Origin: Bradyrhizobium icense
GTDB taxonomy: Bacteria; Pseudomonadota; Alphaproteobacteria; Rhizobiales; Xanthobacteraceae
Direction of reading: 5' to 3'
Length of the DNA: 64,000 bases
Assembly: GCF_001693385.1 (NCBI RefSeq)
Contig: NZ_CP016428.1
Coordinates: 6,820,001-6,884,000, forward strand
The first letter of the stretch is position 1. Every line of letters begins with the position of its first letter. Below are positions 28,760 through 37,292 of the stretch, one piece after another. The translations under genes and the position numbers were made by a program. The notes under the pieces are model-generated. The model ran no database searches and was not told the origin of the DNA. It saw only the letters and a program-made list of their open reading frames with translations.

Positions 28760-30058
28760 CTACTGCGGTTGAACCGTCGCGGGGGCGTCGAGGTCAGCCT
28801 CGCTGTCCGCATCGGCCGCGCCCTCGCGGGTGTCGACGGTCACATAGACGGACATGCCGGCGCGCAGCAGGTTCTGCTTCGCCACTTCCTTTGGCACGCG
28901 AATCCGAACCGGCAGCCGCTGCACGATCTTGGTGAAGTTGCCGGTGGCGTTGTCCGGCGGAAGCAGCGTGAACACCGATCCTGCCGCGGGTGAAATGCTG
29001 TCGACGACGCCGGAGAACTTGCGATGGCCGTAGGCATCGACCGAAATCTTCGCCGGCTGGCCGGGACGAATGCGCTTGAGCTGGGTTTCCTTGTAGTTGG
29101 CGTCGATGAAGACGTCGCTGAGCGGCACCACATTGGCGAGCCGCTGCCCGGCCTGGATGAAGTCGCCGGCATTGACGAGGCGGTTGGAGAAGGTGCCGTC
29201 GACGGGCGCGCGCACCGAGGTGAAGGCAAGGTCGCGCTCCGCCTTGGCGAGCTGGGTCTGCAATTCCGCGAGTTGCGCGCGGGCCTCGGCCTGCTGCGCT
29301 TTGGTCACCTCGACATTGTCGCGCGCGGCGTCATGGGCCGCCTGCGCCGACTTCACCGCGGCAAGGCTCTGGTCGCGGCCTGCTTCGGAAACCTCGAAGG
29401 CGGCGCGCGAGGCAAAACCCTTGGTGCTCAGCGCCTGTTGGCGATCGAAGTCGAGGCCGGCGCGCTTCATCGCCGCTTCCGCAGAAGCGAGCTCCGCCCT
29501 GGTCTGCTCGACGGCGCTTTCCAGCGCCGTGACCTGACGGCCGATGCGGTCGATGGTAGCCTGCTGGGTCGCGATCTTGCTGCGCGCGGCTTCCACCGCG
29601 ATGCGATAGTCGCCGTCATCGATCCTGAAAATCACGTCGCCGGCGCGAACGAGCGAATTGTCGCGCGGCAGGATTGCCGCGACATGGCCCGATACCCGGG
29701 CGCCGAGCGTGGTGTTGTTGGCGCGAACGTAGGCATTGTCCGTCGAGACATAGAAGCGCCCGACGAAAACGAAGTAGACGCCGTAACCGATCGCGGCCAG
29801 CGCGAGCAAACCGAGCGCGCCGATCATGACAAATTTGCGCTTGCCCGGTTTCGCCGCCGATGCATCGACGGACGCCGCGGCCGGCTTTTCAACTGCGGGA
29901 CCGCCGGGCGGCTCCGCGGGACGACGCCGCGTTTCATCAGCAATGTGACTCCGCACCTGGTCGGCAAGCCGGGCGCTGGCTTCCCGCGCGGCTTCGTCCT
30001 CCTCCGTTTCCGGATCGGCGCGAACGACGCGTGCGGCCTGGTCTCTCGCTGCGGCCAT
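28760..30058 (-). CDS. emrA: Membrane fusion protein, EmrA/HlyD family
   Basis: From ATG 30058 (GGGGGAGG ribosome site) the protein has 432 residues. A long cytoplasmic N-terminus rich in E, A and R comes first, then one membrane helix (MIGALGLLALAAIGYGVYFV), the lipoyl/barrel stretch FYVSTDNAYVRANNTTLGAR, and a long coiled-coil hairpin (about residues 170-285). The closing barrel contains DGTFSNRLVNAGDFIQAGQ and VFIDANYKETQLKRIRPGQP. It connects the EmrB pump to an outer-membrane channel. The long acidic N-terminus is unusual for EmrA. Confidence 0.92.
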   Translation of the reverse strand: MAAARDQAARVVRADPETEEDEAAREASARLADQVRSHIADETRRRPAEPPGGPAVEKPAAASVDASAAKPGKRKFVMIGALGLLALAAIGYGVYFVFVGRFYVSTDNAYVRANNTTLGARVSGHVAAILPRDNSLVRAGDVIFRIDDGDYRIAVEAARSKIATQQATIDRIGRQVTALESAVEQTRAELASAEAAMKRAGLDFDRQQALSTKGFASRAAFEVSEAGRDQSLAAVKSAQAAHDAARDNVEVTKAQQAEARAQLAELQTQLAKAERDLAFTSVRAPVDGTFSNRLVNAGDFIQAGQRLANVVPLSDVFIDANYKETQLKRIRPGQPAKISVDAYGHRKFSGVVDSISPAAGSVFTLLPPDNATGNFTKIVQRLPVRIRVPKEVAKQNLLRAGMSVYVTVDTREGAADADSEADLDAPATVQPQ

Positions 30059-30145
30059 TACCCGGCCTCCCCCATTCCAAATGTCGCGATGCAAGTGGCC
30101 GCGGAAACCGGCGGGCCGCATTGGCGCGTCTAACTCAAAATATCA

Positions 30146-30166
30146 TTGACCGAACGGTTCGGTCAA
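30146..30166. promoter_or_regulatory. Perfect palindromic operator, probably for the adjacent TetR repressor
   Basis: A 21-base perfect palindrome with arms TTGACCGAAC and GTTCGGTCAA around one central base lies midway between the divergent emrA (start 30058) and tetR (start 30248) genes. Size and symmetry suit a TetR dimer, and the place suits control of both genes. Confidence 0.8.
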
Positions 30167-30247
30167 GTTACGTTACTGACCATACTAAAGCGAGAAAAGG
30201 CCTCCCACAGCATCCCGGGTTGAATTCTTGCGCGAGAAGATAAACCA

Positions 30248-30889
30248 ATGGTTGCACCTAGAGCAAACGCGATTCATCCCTTAGGCGAGGAGGATAGTTC
30301 GAAGCGCCGCCAGATTCTGGACGGCGCGCGAAAGGTGTTCATGGATCTCGGCTTTGATGGGGCCAGCATGAACGAGATCGCCCGCGCCGCCGGCGTTTCC
30401 AAAGGCACGCTTTATGTCTACTTCGCCGACAAGAGTCGGCTGTTCGAAGCCATCGTCGAGGACGAAGCGCTCGAAAAAAGCAAGATCGCCTACAATCTCG
30501 ATCCCAAACGCGATGTCGAAACCACGCTGCGCGAATTCGGCCAAACCTACATCAGTTCGATGTGCCGGCCGGGCGGCGGATCGTCGATCCGCACGGTGAT
30601 GGCAATCGCCGAACGGATGCCGGACGTCGGACGCCAATTCTATGAGAACGTGCTGGCAAAGACGATAAATCGCCTCGCCGGGTATCTGCAGGCGCATGTC
30701 CAGCCGAACGATCTTGCGATCGACGATTGCGGCCTCGCCGCCGCGCAGTTCCTGCAGATGTGCCAAGCGACGCTGTTTCTGCCGTTCGTGTTTCAGGCCG
30801 AGCCGGCGCCATCGGCAGAGCGCATCGCGCGCGTGGTCGACAGCGCGACACGGATGTTTCTGCAGACTTATCGGGCGAAGCAGAAGTGA
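30248..30889 (+). CDS. TetR-family transcriptional regulator of the efflux operon
   Basis: The 213-residue protein has an N-terminal HTH at about residues 22-66: RRQILDGARKVFMDLGFDGA, SMNEIARAAGVSKGTLYVYF, ADKSRLFEAIV. The C-terminal ligand domain is of the AcrR/TetR_C type (EFGQTYISSM ... MCQATLFLPFVFQAEP). It diverges from emrAB across a perfect palindrome and most likely represses both itself and the pump until an inducer binds. The ribosome site before ATG 30248 is weak (AGAAGATAAACC). Confidence 0.9.
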   Translation: MVAPRANAIHPLGEEDSSKRRQILDGARKVFMDLGFDGASMNEIARAAGVSKGTLYVYFADKSRLFEAIVEDEALEKSKIAYNLDPKRDVETTLREFGQTYISSMCRPGGGSSIRTVMAIAERMPDVGRQFYENVLAKTINRLAGYLQAHVQPNDLAIDDCGLAAAQFLQMCQATLFLPFVFQAEPAPSAERIARVVDSATRMFLQTYRAKQK

Positions 30890-30916
30890 ACCCGGTCTTC
30901 ACTTACAGACCATGTC

Positions 30917-33169
30917 CTAGAACCTGTACGTCGCGCTTCCCAGCACGGTGCGGCCGATGCCGAAGAAGCAGTCGCCGCGCGCGAGGCAGGTGGTGACATG
31001 GCGCTTGTCGGCCAGGTTGCTGGCGTTGACCTGAAACCGCCACGGGCCGGTCTCGTAGCGGATCATGGCGTCGAACAGCGTGTAATCAGGCGTGCGGATG
31101 GTGTCGGTGCCGTCCCAGGACTCGCCGATATAGCGCACGCCGCCGCCGACAGTGACGCCGTTTAGCCCGAGCGCAGTGAGACGGTACTTCGCCCACAGCG
31201 AGGCCTGATGATCGGGCACGGTTTCGACACGCTTGCCGGCATTGTCGCCGCTTTCCACCCGAGCAGCGAGGTAGGAATAGGCGCCGATCAGATCGAGGTC
31301 CGGCGTTACGCGGCTGATCACTTCGAGCTCGGCACCACGAATGCGCACCTGCCCGGTCTGGACTGAGAACGGAGAGCCGGCGGGATCGGTTGCCAGCCGG
31401 TTCTTCTCGGTGGTGTCGAAGACAGCGCCATTGATCGCAGTGCCGGCAAACGGATTGTACTTGAAGCCAAGCTCCACCTGCTCGCCGCGCGAGGCCCGGC
31501 AGACACCGACACATACTCCGCTGCCGAAGTTCGGATTGAACGACTGCGCGTACGAGACATACGGCGTCAGGCCGAACGGCAGCTCATACATCAGCCCGGC
31601 GCGGCCGGTGGTGGCTTTGGTGTTTTCCACCGGCGATCCCACGACGTCGCTGGTGACGTAGTCCTGGCGCAGTCCGACGATGGCCAGCCATGGCCCCAGC
31701 CGCATCTGGTCCTGCGCATAAAGCCCGAGTTGGGTTTGCCGCAGATCCGGCTCGGGTGACATCGCCGGAGCAGTCACGCCGCTATAAACTGGAGCGTAGA
31801 GATCGAACGGCGTAGGGTCGGTGGCGAAGCCGGATTGCGCGCGCTCCCTGAGCTCGCGGTAGTCGACGCCGAACAGCAGCTTGTGCGCAACCGGCCCGGT
31901 GAGCAATTTCAACTCGGCATTGCTGTCCGACGTCAGGCTATCCTTGACCGTCTCGCGACTCCATATGCTGCGTGCCACGGTGCGTCTGCTGGAATCGAGA
32001 AACGGGAAATCCGGGTTGCTCGGATTAACGAAATTCAAATCTGGCCACGTCGACCGGTAGATGCCCTCGACGTGGGCGTAACGCATGTTCTGCCGGATCT
32101 TCAGGCCATCGCGAAAGCTGTGCTCGAACAGGCTAGAGATCGCGCCGGTCTCGGTCTGGTACTTGTCGAAGCCCGGCTCGCCGGCGAAACGCCGCACCGG
32201 AATCAGGCCGTTCGGGCCGGGATACAGCGTGCCCTCATGCGGCAGGAACGCGGTGGAGGAGCCGGTCTTGTCCTTCTGATAGGTGCCTAGCACGGTCCAG
32301 TTGGTATTGTTGGTCGGCCGCCAGGTCAGCGATGGCGCCAGCACAATGCGATCATCAGGCACGTAATCGGTCTGTGTACCGCTGTCGCGGAGCACGCCGA
32401 TGAAGCGATACAGCCACTCGCCGTCCTTGGTCAGCTTACCTGTCGAGTCGAGTTGCACCTGCTTGCGGTTGAAGCTGCCATATTGAACGCCGATCTCGTT
32501 GAAGCTTTCCGCCTGCGGACGCTTCGAGATCAAGTTCAGCAAGCCGGCCGTCGAAGTGTCGCCATAGAGAACCGAGGCGGGGCCGCGCAACACCTCGATG
32601 CGTTCCAGCGTGTAGGGCTCGGGCCGCCATTCGTTGAAGGTGAAGGTATTCACCATGCGGGTGCCGTCCAGATAGATGTTGGGATCTTGGCCGCGGATCC
32701 GCGGATAGTCGCCGCGCGAATCCGGGCCATAGGCATCGGCGAACACGCCGGGTACGTAGCGCAGCGATTCCTGCACGGTGAGCGCGCCCTGGTCAGTAAC
32801 GCGGTCGGCGGTGACCACCGTGATCGATTGCGGTGTTTCGCGCAGCGGCGTGTCGGTCTTGGTGCCAGTTGCGCTCTGGCCGGCGAGATAGCCGCGCACG
32901 GGGCCGGTTGCGGTTTCAGCGCGCGCGCCTGCGGCAGCATCGGGCGCCGTCTGTCCGCGCTGGGCCGTGCGACGGCTTGCGGCCGACGCGGCTTGCCGCC
33001 TGGACGCGGGCCGGGAGTGCGCGGCCGGCGCACGTGAGGGCTGGTCGACGACGACGGCAGGCAATTCTCGCGCGGACGATTGCGCTTCCGCCGGCGTTAT
33101 GTCGATCATCGCGGCGAGCATCGGCAGCGCGGCGCCGAGCCATCCCGCGGTCTTCAGGCATGCAGTCAT
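30917..33169 (-). CDS. TonB-dependent siderophore receptor (FhuA/FpvA type)
   Basis: The 750-residue outer-membrane protein has a signal peptide (likely cut after TPAEA), an alanine/arginine-rich linker to residue about 90, and a plug domain (RETPQSITVVTADRVTDQGA, LTVQESLRYVPGV, YPRIRGQDPNIYLDGTR, VLRGPASVLYGDTSTAGLLN). A 22-strand barrel follows, ending in the terminal phenylalanine (GSATYRF). This is the TonB-siderophore subfamily for ferric hydroxamate-type ligands; the exact ligand is unknown. No ferri-siderophore ABC transporter or FecIR pair is adjacent, so it stands alone. The convergent TetR gene ends 27 bases from it. Confidence 0.93.
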   Translation of the reverse strand: MTACLKTAGWLGAALPMLAAMIDITPAEAQSSARELPAVVVDQPSRAPAAHSRPASRRQAASAASRRTAQRGQTAPDAAAGARAETATGPVRGYLAGQSATGTKTDTPLRETPQSITVVTADRVTDQGALTVQESLRYVPGVFADAYGPDSRGDYPRIRGQDPNIYLDGTRMVNTFTFNEWRPEPYTLERIEVLRGPASVLYGDTSTAGLLNLISKRPQAESFNEIGVQYGSFNRKQVQLDSTGKLTKDGEWLYRFIGVLRDSGTQTDYVPDDRIVLAPSLTWRPTNNTNWTVLGTYQKDKTGSSTAFLPHEGTLYPGPNGLIPVRRFAGEPGFDKYQTETGAISSLFEHSFRDGLKIRQNMRYAHVEGIYRSTWPDLNFVNPSNPDFPFLDSSRRTVARSIWSRETVKDSLTSDSNAELKLLTGPVAHKLLFGVDYRELRERAQSGFATDPTPFDLYAPVYSGVTAPAMSPEPDLRQTQLGLYAQDQMRLGPWLAIVGLRQDYVTSDVVGSPVENTKATTGRAGLMYELPFGLTPYVSYAQSFNPNFGSGVCVGVCRASRGEQVELGFKYNPFAGTAINGAVFDTTEKNRLATDPAGSPFSVQTGQVRIRGAELEVISRVTPDLDLIGAYSYLAARVESGDNAGKRVETVPDHQASLWAKYRLTALGLNGVTVGGGVRYIGESWDGTDTIRTPDYTLFDAMIRYETGPWRFQVNASNLADKRHVTTCLARGDCFFGIGRTVLGSATYRF

Positions 33170-33527
33170 TTCCAGTCCTCATCGCTTCGCGCGGGACCAG
33201 TAACAAGCGTGACCATAGTGATGAAGTGCGCGAAGGATGAAACAGCGCACCAATCACGGGTTTAGAATTAGTATTGCTCCAAGAAACTGGATTGCGCCGA
33301 TCGGCAGTTGTGAAGAATTGGCAATACGTGGCGCTGGGCGAGTACGCTGATGCATCGTTGTTGTCGCCACTATGGCGCAGCAGCAGTTCGCAGGGAACCG
33401 GCCAAGGAGTGGGAACAAAACGGCGCCGTCGCACGTTACGGTTGTGGTTCGCAAGGACATCAACGAAAATGCCTTGGCCTAGGAACCAAAGTTACGCTGG
33501 ATAGTTTATCTCCGCTCGGAGGCAGGG

Positions 33528-33617
33528 ATGATGTCCGTCAAGACCGCGCTTTTCTGGATGACCGGCGTGCCGCTGTCGATCATTCTCCTGCTCGCACTCT
33601 TCCTCCATCCCGGCTGA
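33528..33617 (+). CDS. Hydrophobic micro-protein, 29 residues
   Basis: A short frame starts at ATG 33528 (or the next codon, 33531), with a GGAGG ribosome site at 33518-33522, and ends at TGA 33615-33617. The product reads MMSVKTALFWMTGV and then PLSIILLLALFLHPG, one membrane helix. The good ribosome site and the hairpin at its end make it more likely real than chance. No function is known. It stands alone between the receptor and the TetR/oxidoreductase operon. Confidence 0.55.
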   Translation: MMSVKTALFWMTGVPLSIILLLALFLHPG

Positions 33618-33640
33618 CGCGTTCGTTAGCGACGCGTCAG
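33614..33640 (+). terminator. Perfect hairpin at the end of the micro-protein gene
   Basis: CTGACGCGT and ACGCGTCAG (9 bp, perfect) enclose a nine-base loop, overlapping the micro-protein stop codon. No strong T-run follows (TGCGGGTCTTTC), so it is only a possible terminator. Confidence 0.45.
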
Positions 33641-33824
33641 TGCGGGTCTTTCGGCGCCTGCGTCGCCACATCAACCGGCGCGGGACTTCGATGGAGCCGC
33701 TTGGCCTATGAGGGCCGAAAGCGAAAACCCGTTGATACAATGGTCTCGTTGGCCTGCGAACAGCGTAGGCCGCGATCGCACTAGCCCTCATCGGTTCGTT
33801 TCAAATTCTTCCTATCTGCAATAG

Positions 33825-33873
33825 TGGGCCCCGGCTCTGCGACACCACTCCGTGGTGCACCGCGTCCGGGGCA
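33825..33873. repeat. Type C intergenic repeat, short copy
   Basis: The stretch TGGGCCCCGGCTCTGCGACA ... GTGGTGCACCGCGTCCGGGG resembles, in inverted orientation, the copy at 41823-41944 (GACGTGGTGCACCGC, GAGCCGGGGTCC). It lies upstream of the TetR gene. Between 33641 and 33824 nothing else recognisable was seen. Confidence 0.6.
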
Positions 33874-33899
33874 TGTGCGGCCACGACGCCCACCCCGAC

Positions 33900-33924
33900 T
33901 TGACGTTTTATATAATTCTGTCAA
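33900..33924. promoter_or_regulatory. Candidate operator of the TetR/oxidoreductase operon
   Basis: TTGAC and GTCAA arms flank the AT-rich centre GTTTTATATAATTCT (a TATAAT lies inside), ending nine bases before the TetR start at 33934. Inverted arms that overlap a -10-like hexamer suit autorepression. No strong ribosome site is seen between it and the ATG. Confidence 0.4.
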
Positions 33925-33933
33925 ATTCGTAAA

Positions 33934-34605
33934 ATGGGTCCGCGCACGCGCATTCTCGATGCCGCGATGCTGGTATTCCGCCGGCACGGTTTTCGGCGCT
34001 CGTCGATCGAGCAGGCGGCGGAGGCCGCCGGGCTGACGCGGCAGGCGCTCTACCATCATTTCAAATCCAAGGAAGCGCTGTTTCGCGCCGTCATCGAACT
34101 GCTGCATGAGGAAGCGCTCGCCGCCGAAATCGCCGCGGCCAGCGCCGCCGAGAAGCAAGGCGGCAGCCTCGCCGATATTCTCGTCGCATCGGTCTCCGCC
34201 AAGCTCGGGCAGTTCGCCGCTTCGCTCGACGGATCGCCCCACGTCGAGGAACTGTTCTCCGAACATCTCCTGCAGGCGCGCGACCTCTATCAGAAATATG
34301 CCGCCGCCTATGCGGATCAGCTCGATGCGACGATCACACGCGTTTGCCGCAAGCAGGGCCTCGTTCTCAACGCCGGCATGACGCCGCGCGATCTTGCGCG
34401 ATGCGTGGAGATGGCGGTCAACGGCACCAAATCCGCCTACCCTGCGATGCAGCCGGCCGATGCCTTCCTGAAGGATCTGGAAATCATGTTGCGCACGCTG
34501 ATCGCCGGGGCCGTCGGCTCGGCGAAGCAGCCGCGCGGGGCCAAACCGAAGCCAGCCAAGAAAACCGACAAGAAATCCGCCCGCAAACCTGGAGATCGCA
34601 GATGA
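33934..34605 (+). CDS. TetR-family regulator, coupled to the molybdenum hydroxylase genes
   Basis: The 223-residue protein has the HTH region TRILDAAMLVFRRHGFRRSS, IEQAAEAAGLTRQALYHHFK, SKEALFRAVIEL, then a helical ligand domain and a very basic tail (AKPKPAKKTDKKSARKPGDR). Its TGA stop codon overlaps the ATG of the next gene (ATGA, 34602-34605), so regulator and enzyme are made together. It probably senses a substrate or product of the oxidoreductase (inference). No clear ribosome site precedes ATG 33934, so translation may be leaderless or weak. Confidence 0.88.
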   Translation: MGPRTRILDAAMLVFRRHGFRRSSIEQAAEAAGLTRQALYHHFKSKEALFRAVIELLHEEALAAEIAAASAAEKQGGSLADILVASVSAKLGQFAASLDGSPHVEELFSEHLLQARDLYQKYAAAYADQLDATITRVCRKQGLVLNAGMTPRDLARCVEMAVNGTKSAYPAMQPADAFLKDLEIMLRTLIAGAVGSAKQPRGAKPKPAKKTDKKSARKPGDRR

Positions 34606-37292
34606 GCACCATGACGATCAACGGCAAGCTCGCTCCCCTCCCCGATGATCCCGATGCGCTGCTGGTCGACGTCGTGCGCGACGCGCTCGACCTCACCGGC
34701 ACCAAGCTTGTGTGCGGGGCCGGCGTCTGCGGCGCCTGCACGGTGCTTGTCGATGGCGAGCCTGCCGTGAGTTGCCTGATGCCGGCGCGCACCGCCGCGG
34801 ATAGAAACGTGACCACGGTCGAAGGCATCGGCGCGGAAAAGCTGCACCCGGTGCAGAAGGCCTTCATGGCGCACGATGCGCTGCAATGCGGATTCTGCAC
34901 GCCGGGCTTCATCGTCGAGGCTGTGGCGTTTCACGATTCCTGGCGCGCGGCCAAGGGAACGGCGCTGCCGTCGCGCGAGGAAATCGGCGCGGCGCTGTCG
35001 GGACATCTCTGCCGCTGCGGCGCCTATGACGGCATCTTCCGCGCCGTGGCAGATGCCTGCGCCGGCCGCTTCGACGGCGAGGAGTTCGTTCCGCCGCGCT
35101 TGGAAGCGCGCGACAAGGTGACGGGGTCGGCGAAGTATACCGTCGATATCCATCATGACGGCCAACTCGAAGGCGTGATCCTGCGCTCGCCGTTCGCGCA
35201 TGCGCGCATCCGTGAAATCGATCTGGCGGCGGCGCGCACGATGCCGGGTGTGAGTGCAGCGATCTCGCTGCTCGGCGATGACCGCATCGTTCGCTTTGTC
35301 GGTGAGCCCATCGCCGCCGTCGCCGCCAGGGATCGCAGGACGGCACTGGCCGCCATCGCCGCCATCAAGCTCGTAGGCGAACGCCTGCCGTCGGTGATCG
35401 GGCTCGATGAAGCGCGCAGGGCCGATGCGCCCATCGTGTTCGAAAAATCCGCGCGCAAGAAGGCCGGCAACGTCTCCGAAGGAGGCGGTGCGCCGGCTTC
35501 CTGGAAAGGCAATATCCGCGGCCCCTCGGCGGCGTTCTCCAAGAAGCCGAAGAAGGTGCGAAGCTGGATCGACAGCGCGCGCTCCGCGAATAATCCACTG
35601 CTGGTGGAGGGCACCTTCCGCACCGGCACGCAACAGCATGCCTGCCTCGAGCCGCATGCGGCGGTCGCGCGTTTCGACGGCGACCGGCTCACGGTGCATG
35701 TCTCGACGCAAGCGGTGTTTCATCTGATGGAGCTGATCGCCAAGCGCTACAGGCTCGGCCACGACAAGGTGCGCGTAATTGCCGACCATGTCGGCGGCGG
35801 TTTTGGTTCGAAGGCCGCGCTTGGCGTGGAAACGACGACCGCGATCGATCTCGCACGCGAAGCCAAGGCGCCGGTCAGAGTTGCCTACGACCGGCACGAG
35901 GAGCTTTCGGTGACCGGCTATCGGCCGGCGACGGAAATGAAAATTGCACTGCTGCCATCCGAGCAAGGCGAACTGAAAGCCCTTTCATTGACCGCCTATG
36001 CCGACACGGGCGCCGCGACCAATTCGACCATCGCGGCACTCGCCCGCCTGATCTATCCCGCAGAAGGCAAGGAACTCGCCGATTTCGACGTCATCAGCAA
36101 TTTGCCGGCCGGTGCCCCCTTCCGTGGCCCCGGCGGGCCGCCGATGGCATTTGCGCTGGAGCAGGCAATCGACGAAGCTGCGCTGCGCATGAACGTCGAT
36201 CCGATCGCGCTGCGCAAGCGCTGGGATCCCGATCCCAACCGCCAGCGGCTGTACGATTGGGCTTCGAGTCTCGAGGTCTGGCGCAACCGGATGCCGGTCG
36301 CTGCGCAAGGCGGCCGTTATCGCCGCGGCGTCGGCGTCGCCACCGGCTACTGGCTCTATCTGTGGCAGCCCGGCTCGAAGGTCGAGGTGGCCGTAAAGGG
36401 CGGACGGCTGGTGGCGAGCACGGCGACACAGGACATCGGCACCGGCACCCGTACCGTGATCGCCAATACGCTCGCGCACGAATTCGGACTTGAGCCGCAT
36501 GAGGTCGAGGTCAGGATCGGCGATTCAAAACTGCCGGAAGGGCCGGGCTCGGGCGGCAGCCGGGTCACGGCTTCGGTGATCCCGCCGATGCTGCTCGCCA
36601 TCGAGCAGTTGAAAACCGCGATCCGGCAAAACGCAAGGCGGCAACCGGTCTCCGGCTCCAATGCGCCATGGCGCGAAATGCTGGCGGCCTCGCCTGACCT
36701 CAGCGTTTCCAGCGTGCGGCCGGAAGACTCCAGGCAGATGGCGCCGGGCATCCAGTCGCCGCTCAAGCAGGCCGGCTTCATGGGCTGGATCTTCGGCTGG
36801 ATGATGCGGCGCTTCTCCAACCTTGCGATCGGTGCCGGCGTGCCGAGTTCGGTGCAGGTCGTCGAAGTCGAAGTCGATAGCTGGCTCGGCCACGTACGTG
36901 TCATCAACGTGCACACCGGCATCGCGGTCGGCAGGATCGTGGCGCCCGCGCTGGCGCACAGCCAGGCAGCTGGCGCGGTCATCCAGGGCGTCGGCTACGC
37001 GCTCTATGAAGCACGCGAGGTCGATTCCCGTACCGGCGACGTGCTCAGTGGCGGCATGGAGGACTATCGCATTCCCGGGATCGCCGACACACCAATAATC
37101 GACGTGCATTTCGACCAGGGCGGATACGACCACGTGCTCGGCGGCGGCGTCGGTATCGGCGAGGTCGCAACCGTGCCGACCTCGCCCGCGATCGCCAACG
37201 CCATTCACAGCGCGATCGGCGTTCGGCTGACCGAACTGCCGATCCGCCCCGACCGTCTCGTCGCCGCGCTCAAAGGGAGGGCCGCCGCATGA
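34602..37292 (+). CDS. Xanthine/aldehyde dehydrogenase-type molybdenum hydroxylase: fused 2Fe-2S and molybdopterin subunits
   Basis: The 896-residue protein joins two normally separate subunits. Residues 1-150 are the 2Fe-2S domain: Cys38, 43, 46, 58 bind the plant-ferredoxin-type cluster (CGAGVCGACTVL) and Cys96, 99, 137, 139 bind the second cluster (CGFCTPG, CRCG). The rest is the molybdopterin domain pair, with HVGGGFGSK, PFRGPGGPP and the C-terminal GVGIGEVATVPTSPAI, whose glutamate is the catalytic base by family analogy. It oxidises an aldehyde or N-heterocycle with water as the oxygen source. The substrate is not deducible. It lacks an FAD domain; that is encoded by the next gene, which overlaps it by four bases. 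Confidence 0.9.
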   Translation: MSTMTINGKLAPLPDDPDALLVDVVRDALDLTGTKLVCGAGVCGACTVLVDGEPAVSCLMPARTAADRNVTTVEGIGAEKLHPVQKAFMAHDALQCGFCTPGFIVEAVAFHDSWRAAKGTALPSREEIGAALSGHLCRCGAYDGIFRAVADACAGRFDGEEFVPPRLEARDKVTGSAKYTVDIHHDGQLEGVILRSPFAHARIREIDLAAARTMPGVSAAISLLGDDRIVRFVGEPIAAVAARDRRTALAAIAAIKLVGERLPSVIGLDEARRADAPIVFEKSARKKAGNVSEGGGAPASWKGNIRGPSAAFSKKPKKVRSWIDSARSANNPLLVEGTFRTGTQQHACLEPHAAVARFDGDRLTVHVSTQAVFHLMELIAKRYRLGHDKVRVIADHVGGGFGSKAALGVETTTAIDLAREAKAPVRVAYDRHEELSVTGYRPATEMKIALLPSEQGELKALSLTAYADTGAATNSTIAALARLIYPAEGKELADFDVISNLPAGAPFRGPGGPPMAFALEQAIDEAALRMNVDPIALRKRWDPDPNRQRLYDWASSLEVWRNRMPVAAQGGRYRRGVGVATGYWLYLWQPGSKVEVAVKGGRLVASTATQDIGTGTRTVIANTLAHEFGLEPHEVEVRIGDSKLPEGPGSGGSRVTASVIPPMLLAIEQLKTAIRQNARRQPVSGSNAPWREMLAASPDLSVSSVRPEDSRQMAPGIQSPLKQAGFMGWIFGWMMRRFSNLAIGAGVPSSVQVVEVEVDSWLGHVRVINVHTGIAVGRIVAPALAHSQAAGAVIQGVGYALYEAREVDSRTGDVLSGGMEDYRIPGIADTPIIDVHFDQGGYDHVLGGGVGIGEVATVPTSPAIANAIHSAIGVRLTELPIRPDRLVAALKGRAAA

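Noticed and set aside
26942..28993. A 683-codon plus-strand frame opposite the EmrB-like gene
   Set aside because: Its product is a low-complexity H/R/D/A shadow with no motifs, while the minus strand encodes a clear 14-helix transporter.
33350..33784. A 144-codon plus-strand frame upstream of the TetR/oxidoreductase operon
   Set aside because: No ribosome site or recognisable sequence; it overlaps the better-supported micro-protein in another frame.
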